Below, one piece after another: positions 1 to 7,705 of a stretch of DNA of 34,397 nucleotides. The stretch lies in assembly GCF_000585255.1 (NCBI RefSeq), contig NZ_JANL01000038.1:1-34397 (forward strand), written 5' to 3'. Made by a program: the position numbers and the translations under genes. Under the pieces are notes generated by a model that did not search any database, was not told the origin of the DNA, and saw nothing but the letters and a program-made list of their open reading frames with translations. This stretch comes from Alkalibacterium sp. AK22. GTDB lineage: Bacteria > Bacillota > Bacilli > Lactobacillales > Carnobacteriaceae_A. Each line of letters begins with the position of its first letter. Positions within the stretch are counted from its first letter, which is position 1.

Positions 1-262
1 CAATGACTGGCCGATAAAAATCCGGTCGCTGCTCAAGTTGTTTAAAGCCAACAGGCTCGATACGGTTGTTCCGTTGTCGCGGGCGATTCTACTCAATGTG
101 TCGCCGGAGCGTACGGTATATACTGACTCTTTCACTTCAGGCTGGCCTGTTTCTGGCGCCGCAACTGTGCCAGTAACTTTCAATGACTGGCCGATAAAAA
201 TCCGGTCGCTACTCAAGTTGTTTAAAGCCAACAGGCTCGATACGGTTGTTCCATTGTCGCCG
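1..262 (-). pseudogene. Out-of-frame continuation of the LysM autolysin, running off the window edge
   Basis: Read in the frame shifted by one base from the upstream gene, this stretch stays open to position 1 and encodes the rest of LysM6 (NNLSSDRIFIGQSL), a linker, and a complete seventh LysM whose last residues touch the window edge. Removing the 49 bases 214-262 joins it in frame to the 209-2995 reading frame. It is therefore the natural C-terminal part of the same gene, separated either by a real frameshift or by an assembly error. No start codon or ribosome-binding site of its own is seen. Confidence 0.85.
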
Positions 263-349
263 CAAGTTGTTTAAAGCCAACAGGCTCGATACGGTTGTTC
301 CATTGTCGCGGGCGATTCTACTCAATGTGTCGCCGGAGCGTACGGTATA
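34..349. repeat. Near-identical LysM7 and LysM6 coding modules
   Basis: Bases 34-120 and 263-349 (87 bp each) differ at a single position (G73 against A302), while the linkers beside them differ. Bases 1-30 are also repeated exactly at 181-210, a 180-bp or 60-residue period. The other LysM domains of the gene are much more diverged, so these two copies arose or were homogenised recently. Confidence 0.9.
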
Positions 350-2995
350 AGTCTGACTCTGAACAGGAGTACCCGACTGGCTCTCCTCAGGAGAAGAAAC
401 AGGAGTCCCTGTTTGCGGAACAGTCAGCTGAGCGCCTTCGCGAATCCAGTCTGTGGATAAATCATTTAACTGCATCAGTCTGGATACGGTTGTACTAAAT
501 GTTCTAGCAATTCGAGTGAGCGTATCTCCTGCTTTAACTCGATAAGTCTGCGTCCCGTTTTCTTCAGGAGGAGCTGTTTCTGCTGGCTTGTCAGCTTGTG
601 TACCAGGTAGAATCAGGACCTGTCCGATGTAAATACGGTCACTTTGTAGTCTGTTGGCAGCTGTCAGCTCAGCTACAGTTGTTTGATGTGTTCTGGCAAG
701 CTGACTGAGTGTGTCCCCACCCTTTACTATAATGGATTGACCAGGCAGTTTATCGTTATTGCCGGCATTATCAGACGAGCCTGTTTCTGGCTTGGAAGGC
801 TGCTCGCTTTCAGCAGTTTGTGGCACTGCCAGTTTCTGTCCAATCAGAATACGGTCTCCTGACAGCCCGTTCATTTCTCTTAGCCTGCTTACCGTCGTAT
901 TAAAGCGTCGAGCAATGGCAGTCAATGTATCTCCTCTGGCCACTGTATAGGTCTGCGCGCGACTGTTATCAGGTGCATCCTCTGTTATATTATCCGTTTC
1001 CTTCTGTTCATTCCCTGGAGTGTCTTCTTTGTTGCCAGTGGAGCCGTTGTTTGATTCTTTTTCTTCTTCAACAACTGGCGTATCAGGTTTAGGCTGACTC
1101 GGTGCTGGAGTTTGCTTTTTCGGTACAGTCAACTGCTGGTTGACGAAGATTAAATCTCCGGACAGATTGTTGGCCGCACGTAGAGCCTGGACAGTTGTTC
1201 CAAATTCTCTGGCAATACGGTTTAAGGTGTCCCCTCTGACTACTGTGTACGTTGACGTTTCAGTAAACGGGTTTTCAGGTTTCGGTGCTGGAGTTGGCGC
1301 CGGTGTCGGAGCTACTACGCTCCCTGGTTTACCATCAAATCGAGTCAAGTTATACAGTTGAATCAGGTTATTCAACTTGCTGGCATAGGTAGGGTCTGTC
1401 GCATAGCGTCCCTGCAGCCAGGCAGATGCATCCCGGTAACTTTTCGTATTTTCTACCCAGGTTCCAGAATAAAAGCGTGGATTCCAGCTGGTTCCATTTC
1501 TCAATAACCGGGCATTGTCTCTTAAAGAAGCCTCATAGTTTGGATACTTTTTAAAATGATCAACAATCGTAATCCAGCCCGTGTGCGCATAGTACTCTCT
1601 GGTCTGTTTTGCCACAGACTGGCCGTTATAATTTCCTTTGATTCCAAATAGATTATGATTTGGCGGAGCAGATAGACTGCTGCGTCCATAACCGGATTCC
1701 AAGGCTGCCTGAGCAATCATGACCGAGGCATACAAGCCGTTTTCTGATGCAATCTTTTGAGCATGGAGAGAAATCTGGTCAATGAATGCAGCCGGCGAAT
1801 TGCTCTGGTGCAGATTGCCAGGTGTCGAAGGAACAGCTGCTCCAGCTTGCTGAACGCCCGCTTCATTTATTGCAAGGGTCTGACCAATAGAAATACGGTT
1901 GACATTTTGAATATTATTTAGACTTGCAATTCTGGCTACCGTTGTATTGTACGTTTGTGCAATACGGTTCAGATTGTCTCCAGAACGGACGACATGAACA
2001 ATCGGTTTTTCAGCTTCCGGCTTCACCGGTTCCGGTTTTGGTTCTGGTTTTGGCTCTGGTTTTGGCTCCGGTTTCGGCTCTGGCGTCGGAGGCTGTTCCG
2101 TCTGAGGCGTACTGACAGGCTCTGCTTGCTGGGCGGCTTCTTCACTCTTCTCTTCTTCAACTGGTGCAGATGGCTCTTCTGCCTGTTCTTCAGAAGGTCC
2201 AGTCTGTTCCGCAACTTCTGCCTCAACTGCTTTTTCTTGCTGAGCATCTATGTTTGCTGCTTCAAACACCTCAGCAGTATCTGTAAATGATTTAACGGCT
2301 TTCGGCACTTTTTCAACACCTGCTTCAGCAGACTGATCTTCTTCCGTTTTCAGTTGATCAGTCTCCCTTTCCTGCTGGTCTATTTCAGTAGCCAAACGTG
2401 CCGCTTCTTCAAGATCAGATGCATGTGCTTTCGGCTCGATATCAAAGCTGCTTTCAGCAAGAACCTGCTCATCGTTTTGAGTCTCTGTTGCCGGTACCAG
2501 TGAGCTTTCTTCCACATTGACGGCCTTGCTGTCTGAAGAAAGTGTATCCTCTGACTCTTCGTCGACTACTGACAGGGACTGAAGCTGACTTTCGATCAGA
2601 GCATTAAAAATGGAATCCAGCTGCTCTACAGATAACTTTTCGCTGTGAAGCTGCTCAAGGACGCTTTCTCCTCCTGCTTTTTCGACCATGCGGATCAGCT
2701 GATCCTTGATGTATCTAATTTCTTCTGAGTTGTTATCGCTAATGTATGTATTGCCGGTTGTTTCCTGTTCCAGGGAAGTGGGTGCTTCCTCTGATGTGAG
2801 TTCCAGTTCAGTGTACTTTTCGTATAGACTCCTTAATTCTTCCTGATCAAGTTTTTCTCCTTGCGCTGCAACAGGGCTGGTGAAGCTCCCAATTGCCATC
2901 ATGCCGGCTAACACACTGGAAGACAAAGTCACGGCACGCCTGAATTCAGTTGGTCCTTTCTTAAATAAAGAAAAGGATAAAGCAGATTTTGTCAT
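209..2995 (-). CDS. Secreted LysM / N-acetylglucosaminidase autolysin (frameshifted near C-terminus)
   Basis: Cell-wall hydrolase that would cleave the glycan backbone of peptidoglycan outside the cell. The start is taken at the ATG at 2995 because AGGAG lies 8 nt upstream; a longer frame reaches 3049 without such a site. Order of parts (928 aa as read): signal peptide ending near Val-Ala-Ala-Gln (about residue 44); a long acidic, disordered region; a Pro-Glu-Pro-Lys linker (about 305-325); LysM1 (332-376); a glucosaminidase domain of the GH73 type (404-552) with catalytic Glu433 in ALESGYGRS; then LysM domains at about 580, 682, 753, 816 and 882. The sixth LysM is cut by a frameshift, so the last 17 or so residues are out-of-frame sequence. 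The architecture resembles enterococcal AtlA/Mur2-type autolysins. It is divergent from mnmM. The domain call is sure; the true C-terminus lies beyond the window edge. Confidence 0.93.
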   Translation of the reverse strand: MTKSALSFSLFKKGPTEFRRAVTLSSSVLAGMMAIGSFTSPVAAQGEKLDQEELRSLYEKYTELELTSEEAPTSLEQETTGNTYISDNNSEEIRYIKDQLIRMVEKAGGESVLEQLHSEKLSVEQLDSIFNALIESQLQSLSVVDEESEDTLSSDSKAVNVEESSLVPATETQNDEQVLAESSFDIEPKAHASDLEEAARLATEIDQQERETDQLKTEEDQSAEAGVEKVPKAVKSFTDTAEVFEAANIDAQQEKAVEAEVAEQTGPSEEQAEEPSAPVEEEKSEEAAQQAEPVSTPQTEQPPTPEPKPEPKPEPKPEPKPEPVKPEAEKPIVHVVRSGDNLNRIAQTYNTTVARIASLNNIQNVNRISIGQTLAINEAGVQQAGAAVPSTPGNLHQSNSPAAFIDQISLHAQKIASENGLYASVMIAQAALESGYGRSSLSAPPNHNLFGIKGNYNGQSVAKQTREYYAHTGWITIVDHFKKYPNYEASLRDNARLLRNGTSWNPRFYSGTWVENTKSYRDASAWLQGRYATDPTYASKLNNLIQLYNLTRFDGKPGSVVAPTPAPTPAPKPENPFTETSTYTVVRGDTLNRIAREFGTTVQALRAANNLSGDLIFVNQQLTVPKKQTPAPSQPKPDTPVVEEEKESNNGSTGNKEDTPGNEQKETDNITEDAPDNSRAQTYTVARGDTLTAIARRFNTTVSRLREMNGLSGDRILIGQKLAVPQTAESEQPSKPETGSSDNAGNNDKLPGQSIIVKGGDTLSQLARTHQTTVAELTAANRLQSDRIYIGQVLILPGTQADKPAETAPPEENGTQTYRVKAGDTLTRIARTFSTTVSRLMQLNDLSTDWIREGAQLTVPQTGTPVSSPEESQSGTPVQSQTYTVRSGDTLSRIARDNGTTVSSLLALNNLRRQWNNRIEPVGFKQLE
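214..309. repeat. 49-bp-period imperfect tandem duplication inside a LysM module
   Basis: The 47 bases 214-260 are repeated exactly at 263-309, with two extra bases (CG, 261-262) between the copies. The period of 49 is not a multiple of three, so the duplication shifts the reading frame and creates the stop at 209-211. The rest of the module matches the neighbouring LysM module closely. Confidence 0.95.
2028..2083. repeat. 12-bp minisatellite encoding a Pro-Glu-Pro-Lys linker
   Basis: Four full 12-bp units and part of a fifth (GGYTCYGGTTTY on the + strand) encode repeated Pro-Glu-Pro-Lys on the minus strand. They form the extended linker just before LysM1 of the autolysin. Third-position differences between units show that the array is not brand new. 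Confidence 0.85.
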
Positions 2996-3040
2996 ATAAT
3001 CTTCTCCTCTCAGAAAAGGGGTCATTGGTTGTGTTACTAT

Positions 3041-3059
3041 ATTATACATTTAGTTAACA
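3041..3059 (-). promoter_or_regulatory. Autolysin -10 element overlapped by a WalR-like direct repeat
   Basis: On the minus strand, TATAAT (3046-3041) lies about 45 nt before the autolysin ATG. It overlaps TGTTAA-N5-TGTATA (3059-3043), which matches the WalR consensus TGTWAH-N5-TGTWAH at 11 of 12 defined positions. No good -35 hexamer is found 16-18 nt upstream, which would fit an activator-dependent promoter. Regulation by WalR is an inference. Confidence 0.45.
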
Positions 3060-3120
3060 ATAAGCGGTACCAATAAGTTGAACAATCATACAATGTCATC
3101 ATTTTGTAATATTAATTCAT

Positions 3121-3149
3121 TTAGACTGCTATCTTTCCTATGCTACACT
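3121..3149 (+). promoter_or_regulatory. Promoter of mnmM
   Basis: TTAGAC (3121-3126), a 17-nt spacer and TACACT (3144-3149) make a plausible sigma-A promoter about 57 nt before the start codon. Confidence 0.6.
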
Positions 3150-3205
3150 TGAAAAAAATGACACCACTAGCCAGTTCCAAAATATTTTAAAGGAGGTTGA
3201 CGTAT

Positions 3206-3769
3206 TTGTTATATTCACCATTAACTTACTCACATAAGTTGCTCGAAAGCCGTCTCAAGGAAGGTGACCTGGTAATCGATGCCACTGTTGGAAACGGCAA
3301 TGATACTCTTTTTTTAAACAAGCTTGTTAAAGCAGCAGGCAAAGTCATTGGTCTGGACATTCAAGCTGAAGCTATTGATCGGACAAGGGAACGTATAAAA
3401 AATGAAGGGGTTTATGAATCTGTCGAGCTGCATCAGACAGGCCACGAACAGCTCGGTACATTGAATATCAATCCGGAATCTGTTGCCGCTGTCATGTTTA
3501 ATCTCGGCTATCTCCCAAGAGGAGATAAATCAGTCATCACGCTTGAACATACCACTCTTATCGCTTTAAAAACCTCTTTGACTCTTTTGAAAACAGGTGG
3601 TCTCATAACCATTATGGTTTATTATGGTCACCCCGGTGGAGAGGAAGAAAAGAACGGAGTAATAGATTTTGTCCGCTCTCTCTCTCAGAAAGAATACCAG
3701 GTGCTGCAATACGGCTTTATTAATCAAAAAAACGCTCCACCTTTTCTACTGGTGATTGAAAAATTGTGA
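3206..3769 (+). CDS. mnmM: tRNA 5-aminomethyl-2-thiouridine methyltransferase MnmM (YtqB family)
   Basis: SAM-dependent class I methyltransferase of the YtqB family. Family members characterised in Bacillus and Staphylococcus finish the mnm5s2U wobble modification of tRNA in bacteria that lack the bifunctional MnmC. The SAM-binding motif is VIDATVGNGNDTLFL near the N-terminus and the family motif NLGYLPRGDKS lies near the middle. The likely start is TTG at 3206, 9 nt after AAAGGAGG; a TTG at 3197 would overlap that ribosome-binding site. The resulting 187 aa is normal for the family. It is a single-gene transcript, divergent from the autolysin and convergent with the nup operon. It was formerly annotated as an rRNA methylase, and the family assignment is strong. 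Confidence 0.9.
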   Translation: MLYSPLTYSHKLLESRLKEGDLVIDATVGNGNDTLFLNKLVKAAGKVIGLDIQAEAIDRTRERIKNEGVYESVELHQTGHEQLGTLNINPESVAAVMFNLGYLPRGDKSVITLEHTTLIALKTSLTLLKTGGLITIMVYYGHPGGEEEKNGVIDFVRSLSQKEYQVLQYGFINQKNAPPFLLVIEKL

Positions 3770-3816
3770 GGCTGACTTTTAGCTTAGGACAGCTTTGTCT
3801 TATCGATAAACACACA

Positions 3817-3855
3817 GAAAACCGGATGCATCAGAATCTGATGCATCCGGTTTTC
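3817..3855. terminator. Bidirectional terminator between mnmM and nupQ
   Basis: A perfect 18-bp stem (3817-3834 with 3838-3855) closes on a 3-nt loop AAT. A run of T follows on the + strand, and the A-rich left flank gives a T-rich tail on the minus strand. It serves the convergent genes mnmM and nupQ. Confidence 0.92.
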
Positions 3856-3877
3856 TTTTAAACTAAATCAGGAAACC

Positions 3878-4834
3878 TTATTTAGATTTGATGTAGGTCT
3901 TTCCGATTGCAGCAGGTGCTTCGGCTCTTCCAATAAATCCGACAAGAACAAGGATTGTCAGCAGATAAGGCAGTACTTGCAGCCAGACAGAGGGGATATT
4001 CTGTATGATTGGAATTGAGTTCCCCACACGGGCTAGACTTTGTGCAAAACCAAAGAATATAGCGGCTCCCATAGCCCCAAGAGGATTCCATTTGCCAAAA
4101 ATCATAGCGGCTATGGCAATGAATCCTTGCCCGGCAACAGTCAAAATACCGAACTCATTGTGGATAGCCTGTGACTGGATAGCTCCACCCATTCCGCCAA
4201 GGAAACCGGAAATCAGTACACCAGCATATTTCATGGTATATACCTTAATACCCAGCGTTTCAGCTGCATGCGGATGTTCCCCAACCGAACGCAGTCTCAA
4301 TCCAAAGCGAGTCTTATACAAAATGAACCAGGATAAAATCGCCATAAGAATACCAAAGAAAGCGGGCCCTGATGTATTCCGGAAAAAGATAGGTCCAATA
4401 ACCGGTATGCGGTGAAGTAGAAAGATATTAGAACGTCCAAAAGATCTCGGGAGCGGACCTGTTTGTGCTGCTCCAAATAATGCTCTGGTCAGAAACACTG
4501 CTAGAGCTGGAGCAGCCAAGTTGATAACAGTCCCTGACACAATATGATCAGCTCTAAGGTTAATCGTCGCTACAGCATGGATGATGGAGAAAAGTAGACC
4601 AATTAAGCCCCCAGCCAGCATCCCGACCCACGGAGTCATGTTTCCAAACGTTCCGACAAATTGAATATTGAAAATAGCCGACATGAAGGCACCCATAACC
4701 ATGATTCCTTCTAGTCCAATGTTTACGACTCCACTACGCTCGGAAAATGTTCCTCCAAGGGCAGTCAAAATCAAGGGAGCGGCAAATATTAAGGAACTGG
4801 ATACGATCAGTTGCAGTAATCGAATAATATCCAT
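3878..4834 (-). CDS. nupQ: Nucleoside ABC transporter permease NupQ
   Basis: Inner-membrane permease of a BmpA-type nucleoside importer, paired with NupP. The 318-aa protein is almost wholly hydrophobic, with about 8-10 membrane segments. It carries the family features SERSGVVNIGLEGIMVMGAF near the N-terminus and the cytoplasmic loop RSVGEHPHAAETLGI (about 185-200), which probably contacts the ATPase. The start ATG at 4834 has AGGAGGAG upstream, placed inside the end of nupP (2-bp gap), so the two are translationally coupled. It is the last gene of the operon and is followed by the bidirectional terminator. Orthologues include YufQ of Bacillus and NupC of Lactococcus. Confidence 0.92.
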   Translation of the reverse strand: MDIIRLLQLIVSSSLIFAAPLILTALGGTFSERSGVVNIGLEGIMVMGAFMSAIFNIQFVGTFGNMTPWVGMLAGGLIGLLFSIIHAVATINLRADHIVSGTVINLAAPALAVFLTRALFGAAQTGPLPRSFGRSNIFLLHRIPVIGPIFFRNTSGPAFFGILMAILSWFILYKTRFGLRLRSVGEHPHAAETLGIKVYTMKYAGVLISGFLGGMGGAIQSQAIHNEFGILTVAGQGFIAIAAMIFGKWNPLGAMGAAIFFGFAQSLARVGNSIPIIQNIPSVWLQVLPYLLTILVLVGFIGRAEAPAAIGKTYIKSK

Positions 4835-4836
4835 GC

Positions 4837-5913
4837 CTATTCTCCTCCTTCTGTCACTGTTTTTTTAGTTTTCATTTTATCAAGTAAAAAGCGGATCAGG
4901 TAATTAGCCCCAACAAAGAATATGATTGCAGCAATGACAATTTCTGCCATTTCATCTGGCACGCCCGCACGGTTAGGCAGGAAGCCTGATCCTACATCAA
5001 GTATCCCAAATAAAACAGCTGAGAAGAATATGCCGATTGGATTGCCTAGTCCCAGCAGGGCAACCGCAATCCCGTTGAAGCCTACATAAGGCAGGCCACT
5101 TTGTGTAAAGATATTGCCGAAGGTTCCGAGACCATGAATGGCACCCCCAAGGCCAGCAAGCGCCCCACTTATAAACATAGACAGAATGATATTTTTAGGT
5201 GCACTCATACCTGCATAGGTCGACGCAAAGCTGTTCAGACCGACAGCTCTCAATTCAAAACCCGCCGTGGTCTGTGTCATGAAGACATAATACAAAGCGA
5301 CTACAACCAGTGCAATGAATAAGCCGGCGTTTAAGCGGGAGCCGTTAGTAAGACTCGTCAGCCAGCCCACACTCAGACTTGCATTTGGCCCTACTCGGTC
5401 AGTCGTATTACCCCCGTCTGATATAACTGCTCTAATCAGATAGTTGGTTACAAACAAGGCCGTGTAGTTAAGCATAATGGTGACAATAACTTCATTGGTT
5501 CCAAAGTAAGCGCGGAGGTAGCCGGCAATGGCTGACCAGACTGCACCGACCAACATCCCCACTCCAAGACTCAGGGTAACGAGGACGATTCGCGGCAAAT
5601 CCGGAAAAGCCAGCGCAAACCATACGGCTGAAATCCAGCCGACCAGCACTTGTCCAGCCACACCAATATTGAAGAAACCTGCTTTAAAGGCTATTGCAAA
5701 ACCAAGCCCGGTAAAGGTCAAAACAGTAGCCTGCCTCAAAGCTTCACCGAAGAAGAAAGGATTTCTCAGCACACCATCGAACATCACCTGATAAGCCAGA
5801 AGAGGGTTATAGCCAAAGGCCAGCATCAGGATAGCACCAAATATAAATCCTAGAATAATGGATAGTATCGGCACCATTAAATTGGTCAGTTTATCGTTAT
5901 TTTTGGTTAGCAA
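4837..5913 (-). CDS. nupP: Nucleoside ABC transporter permease NupP
   Basis: The other permease subunit of the nucleoside importer. A longer open frame reaches 6075, but those 54 extra residues are the shadow of nupO. The TTG at 5913, preceded by AAAGGAGAAGGAG, gives MLTKNNDKLTNLMVPILSI, 358 aa, close to the family length, and overlaps nupO by 17 bp. Membrane segments start near residue 12. The family signature FKAGFFNIGVAGQVLVGW follows segments 2-3, and the coupling loop ELRAVGLNSFASTYAGM is seen near the middle. Topology and neighbours agree with YufP/NupB. Substrate range (purine or pyrimidine nucleosides) is inferred from the family. Confidence 0.9.
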   Translation of the reverse strand: MLTKNNDKLTNLMVPILSIILGFIFGAILMLAFGYNPLLAYQVMFDGVLRNPFFFGEALRQATVLTFTGLGFAIAFKAGFFNIGVAGQVLVGWISAVWFALAFPDLPRIVLVTLSLGVGMLVGAVWSAIAGYLRAYFGTNEVIVTIMLNYTALFVTNYLIRAVISDGGNTTDRVGPNASLSVGWLTSLTNGSRLNAGLFIALVVVALYYVFMTQTTAGFELRAVGLNSFASTYAGMSAPKNIILSMFISGALAGLGGAIHGLGTFGNIFTQSGLPYVGFNGIAVALLGLGNPIGIFFSAVLFGILDVGSGFLPNRAGVPDEMAEIVIAAIIFFVGANYLIRFLLDKMKTKKTVTEGGE

Positions 5914-7480
5914 CGGTCTCCTTCTCCTTTCCACTTGACTCAGCCAATTCAGCGTGGGCTCTTTCAAGCGGCACACCTGCCATAAGCAAACCAAGTTCTT
6001 TCTCATTGGTTTTGTCTGCGTCAACAACTGCAATAATGTTCCCATCATACATGACAGCAATCCGGTCTGATACATTCATGACTTCATCCAACTCGTAACT
6101 CATCAGCAAAACACCTTTACCGTGGTCACGCTGTTCAATCAGACGCTTGTGAATATATTCAATCGCTCCTACATCCAGTCCGCGAGTCGGCTGCGCTGCT
6201 ATGAGCAGATCAGGATTTCTAAATATCTCTCTGGCAATGATTGCCTTCTGCTGATTCCCGCCAGACAAAGAGGCAGCTGAGTGCTCTTCACTTGGTGTTC
6301 TTACATCAAACTCATCAATCAGTTTCTTGGCATGCTGCTTGATTTCATTGTGATTCAAAAAGCCGTGTTTACTGAAAGGCTTCTGATAGTAAGTCTGCAA
6401 AGCCATGTTCTCTTCCAGCTTCATTTGCAGAACCAGGCCGTAGCGCTGGCGGTCTTCTGGAATATGTCCCAGTCCAGTTTCAGTAATTTGTCGCGGTTTT
6501 TTATTTGTAATATTCTTCCCGCTCAGTGTGATCGTACCCGAATCTACTTTCGTCAGGCCAGTTATTGCCTGGATCAGTTCAGACTGGCCGTTTCCATCCA
6601 CTCCGGCAATTCCCAGTACTTCCCCAGCTCTAACCTCAAGATCAATCGCTTTGACGGCATCGTATCCTCTTTTTTCTTTAACTGTCAGACCTTTGATTTC
6701 CAGCACTGGATTTTTTGGCTGAGCCGGCTGCTTGTCGACTTTAAAAGATACCGAACGGCCAACCATCATATCTGCTAGCTCTTGCTGAGAAGTTTCGGCC
6801 ACATTGACGGTATCGATACTCTTTCCTCGACGAATAACCGTACAGCGGTCTGCTACCTTCTTAATTTCATCGAGTTTATGCGTAATCAGGATGATTGACT
6901 TGCCCTCATTGACGAGTGCCTGCATGATGTCCATTAATTCGTCTATTTCCTGAGGTGTCAGTACACCTGTCGGCTCGTCAAAAATCAGAATATCTGCGCC
7001 TCTGTACAGTGTTTTCAAGATTTCAGCTCGCTGCTGCATCCCTACAGAGATATCCTGAATCTTTGCCCTTGGATCAACTCGGAGTCCGTACTGGTCGGAC
7101 AGCTCTTTTACTTCTTTTTCTGAAACAGCACGCTCCATAAACCCAAAACGATGCTTTTCCTTACCCAGTACAATATTCTCTGTTACTGTGAACTTGTCTA
7201 CCAGCATGAAGTGCTGGTGCACCATGCCGATCCCAAGTTCATTAGCGACACCTGGTGAAGAAATCTGGACTTTTTTCCCGTTCACCCATATTTCACCTTC
7301 TGTCGGTTCAAGCAAACCGGACAGAATATTCATCAATGTGGACTTTCCTGCCCCGTTCTCACCAAGCAGTGCATGGATCTCTCCTTTGTTTAGATCCAGA
7401 TTGATATTGTCATTGGCTTTGAAATTACCGAATGCCTTCGTTATGCCTTTCATTTCGATGACTTTATTCATCTGCGACAC
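5897..7480 (-). CDS. nupO: Nucleoside ABC transporter ATP-binding protein NupO (two ATPase domains)
   Basis: Cytoplasmic ATPase that powers NupP/NupQ. It has two fused nucleotide-binding domains, as in RbsA/MglA-type importers. The first has Walker A GENGAGKS (about 40-47), signature SVGMQQR and Walker B DILIFDEP. The second has the degenerate Walker A GVDGNGQS, signature LSGGNQQK and a Walker B-like segment DLLIAAQPTRGLD, where the usual catalytic Glu after the Asp is Gln. This asymmetry is typical of the class and suggests one active ATP site. The start is GTG at 7480 with AAGGAGGG 7 nt upstream; the frame extends to 7498 without a good site. Length is 527 aa. It has its own promoter. Confidence 0.93.
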   Translation of the reverse strand: MSQMNKVIEMKGITKAFGNFKANDNINLDLNKGEIHALLGENGAGKSTLMNILSGLLEPTEGEIWVNGKKVQISSPGVANELGIGMVHQHFMLVDKFTVTENIVLGKEKHRFGFMERAVSEKEVKELSDQYGLRVDPRAKIQDISVGMQQRAEILKTLYRGADILIFDEPTGVLTPQEIDELMDIMQALVNEGKSIILITHKLDEIKKVADRCTVIRRGKSIDTVNVAETSQQELADMMVGRSVSFKVDKQPAQPKNPVLEIKGLTVKEKRGYDAVKAIDLEVRAGEVLGIAGVDGNGQSELIQAITGLTKVDSGTITLSGKNITNKKPRQITETGLGHIPEDRQRYGLVLQMKLEENMALQTYYQKPFSKHGFLNHNEIKQHAKKLIDEFDVRTPSEEHSAASLSGGNQQKAIIAREIFRNPDLLIAAQPTRGLDVGAIEYIHKRLIEQRDHGKGVLLMSYELDEVMNVSDRIAVMYDGNIIAVVDADKTNEKELGLLMAGVPLERAHAELAESSGKEKETVANQK

Positions 7481-7529
7481 GACGGAACCCTCCTTCAACT
7501 ACTGTAAAAGTAGTGACTGTTATTTTATT

Positions 7530-7558
7530 ATTATAACTTATTTTATCCTTGCCGTAAA
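7530..7558 (-). promoter_or_regulatory. Internal promoter of nupOPQ
   Basis: On the minus strand TTTACG (7558-7553), a 17-nt spacer and a perfect TATAAT (7535-7530) stand about 50 nt before the nupO start and after the bmpA terminator. It allows the ATPase and permeases to be made independently of bmpA. Confidence 0.65.
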
Positions 7559-7630
7559 TTACATGTAAAGACGAGTGTAAAAATAATTTGAGTCCGGAGG
7601 CTCAAGCAGTGACGGCAAAAATGGTGAGAA

Positions 7631-7660
7631 AAAAGCGCTAGCCTCAAGACCAGCGCTTTT
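7631..7660 (-). terminator. Terminator between bmpA and nupO
   Basis: AAAAGCGCT pairs with AGCGCTTTT (7631-7639 with 7652-7660) around a 12-nt loop, followed on the minus strand by six T. Placed after the binding-protein gene, it probably makes bmpA mRNA more abundant than that of nupOPQ. Confidence 0.8.
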
Positions 7661-7705
7661 ATTTACTTGTGCCTATCCAAGTCTCTCAAAGAATGTTCGT
7701 TTATT

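Noticed and set aside
1-1260. Regular repeats of about 180-300 bp that might suggest a CRISPR array or satellite
   Set aside because: They are protein-coding LysM modules in one reading frame with different linkers; there are no short identical repeats with unique spacers.
1955-2290. A 111-codon + strand frame rich in Phe, Arg and Leu
   Set aside because: It is the antisense shadow of the Pro-Glu-Lys linker of the autolysin; no ribosome-binding site and low-complexity composition.
4005-4415. A 136-codon + strand frame opposite nupQ
   Set aside because: Antisense to a clear permease gene; no ribosome-binding site and no recognisable fold.
5914-6075. Longer N-terminus for nupP
   Set aside because: These residues are nupO read in another frame; the TTG at 5913 with its ribosome-binding site gives the family length.
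6281-6778. A 165-codon + strand frame opposite nupO
   Set aside because: Antisense to conserved ATPase motifs; no start signals.
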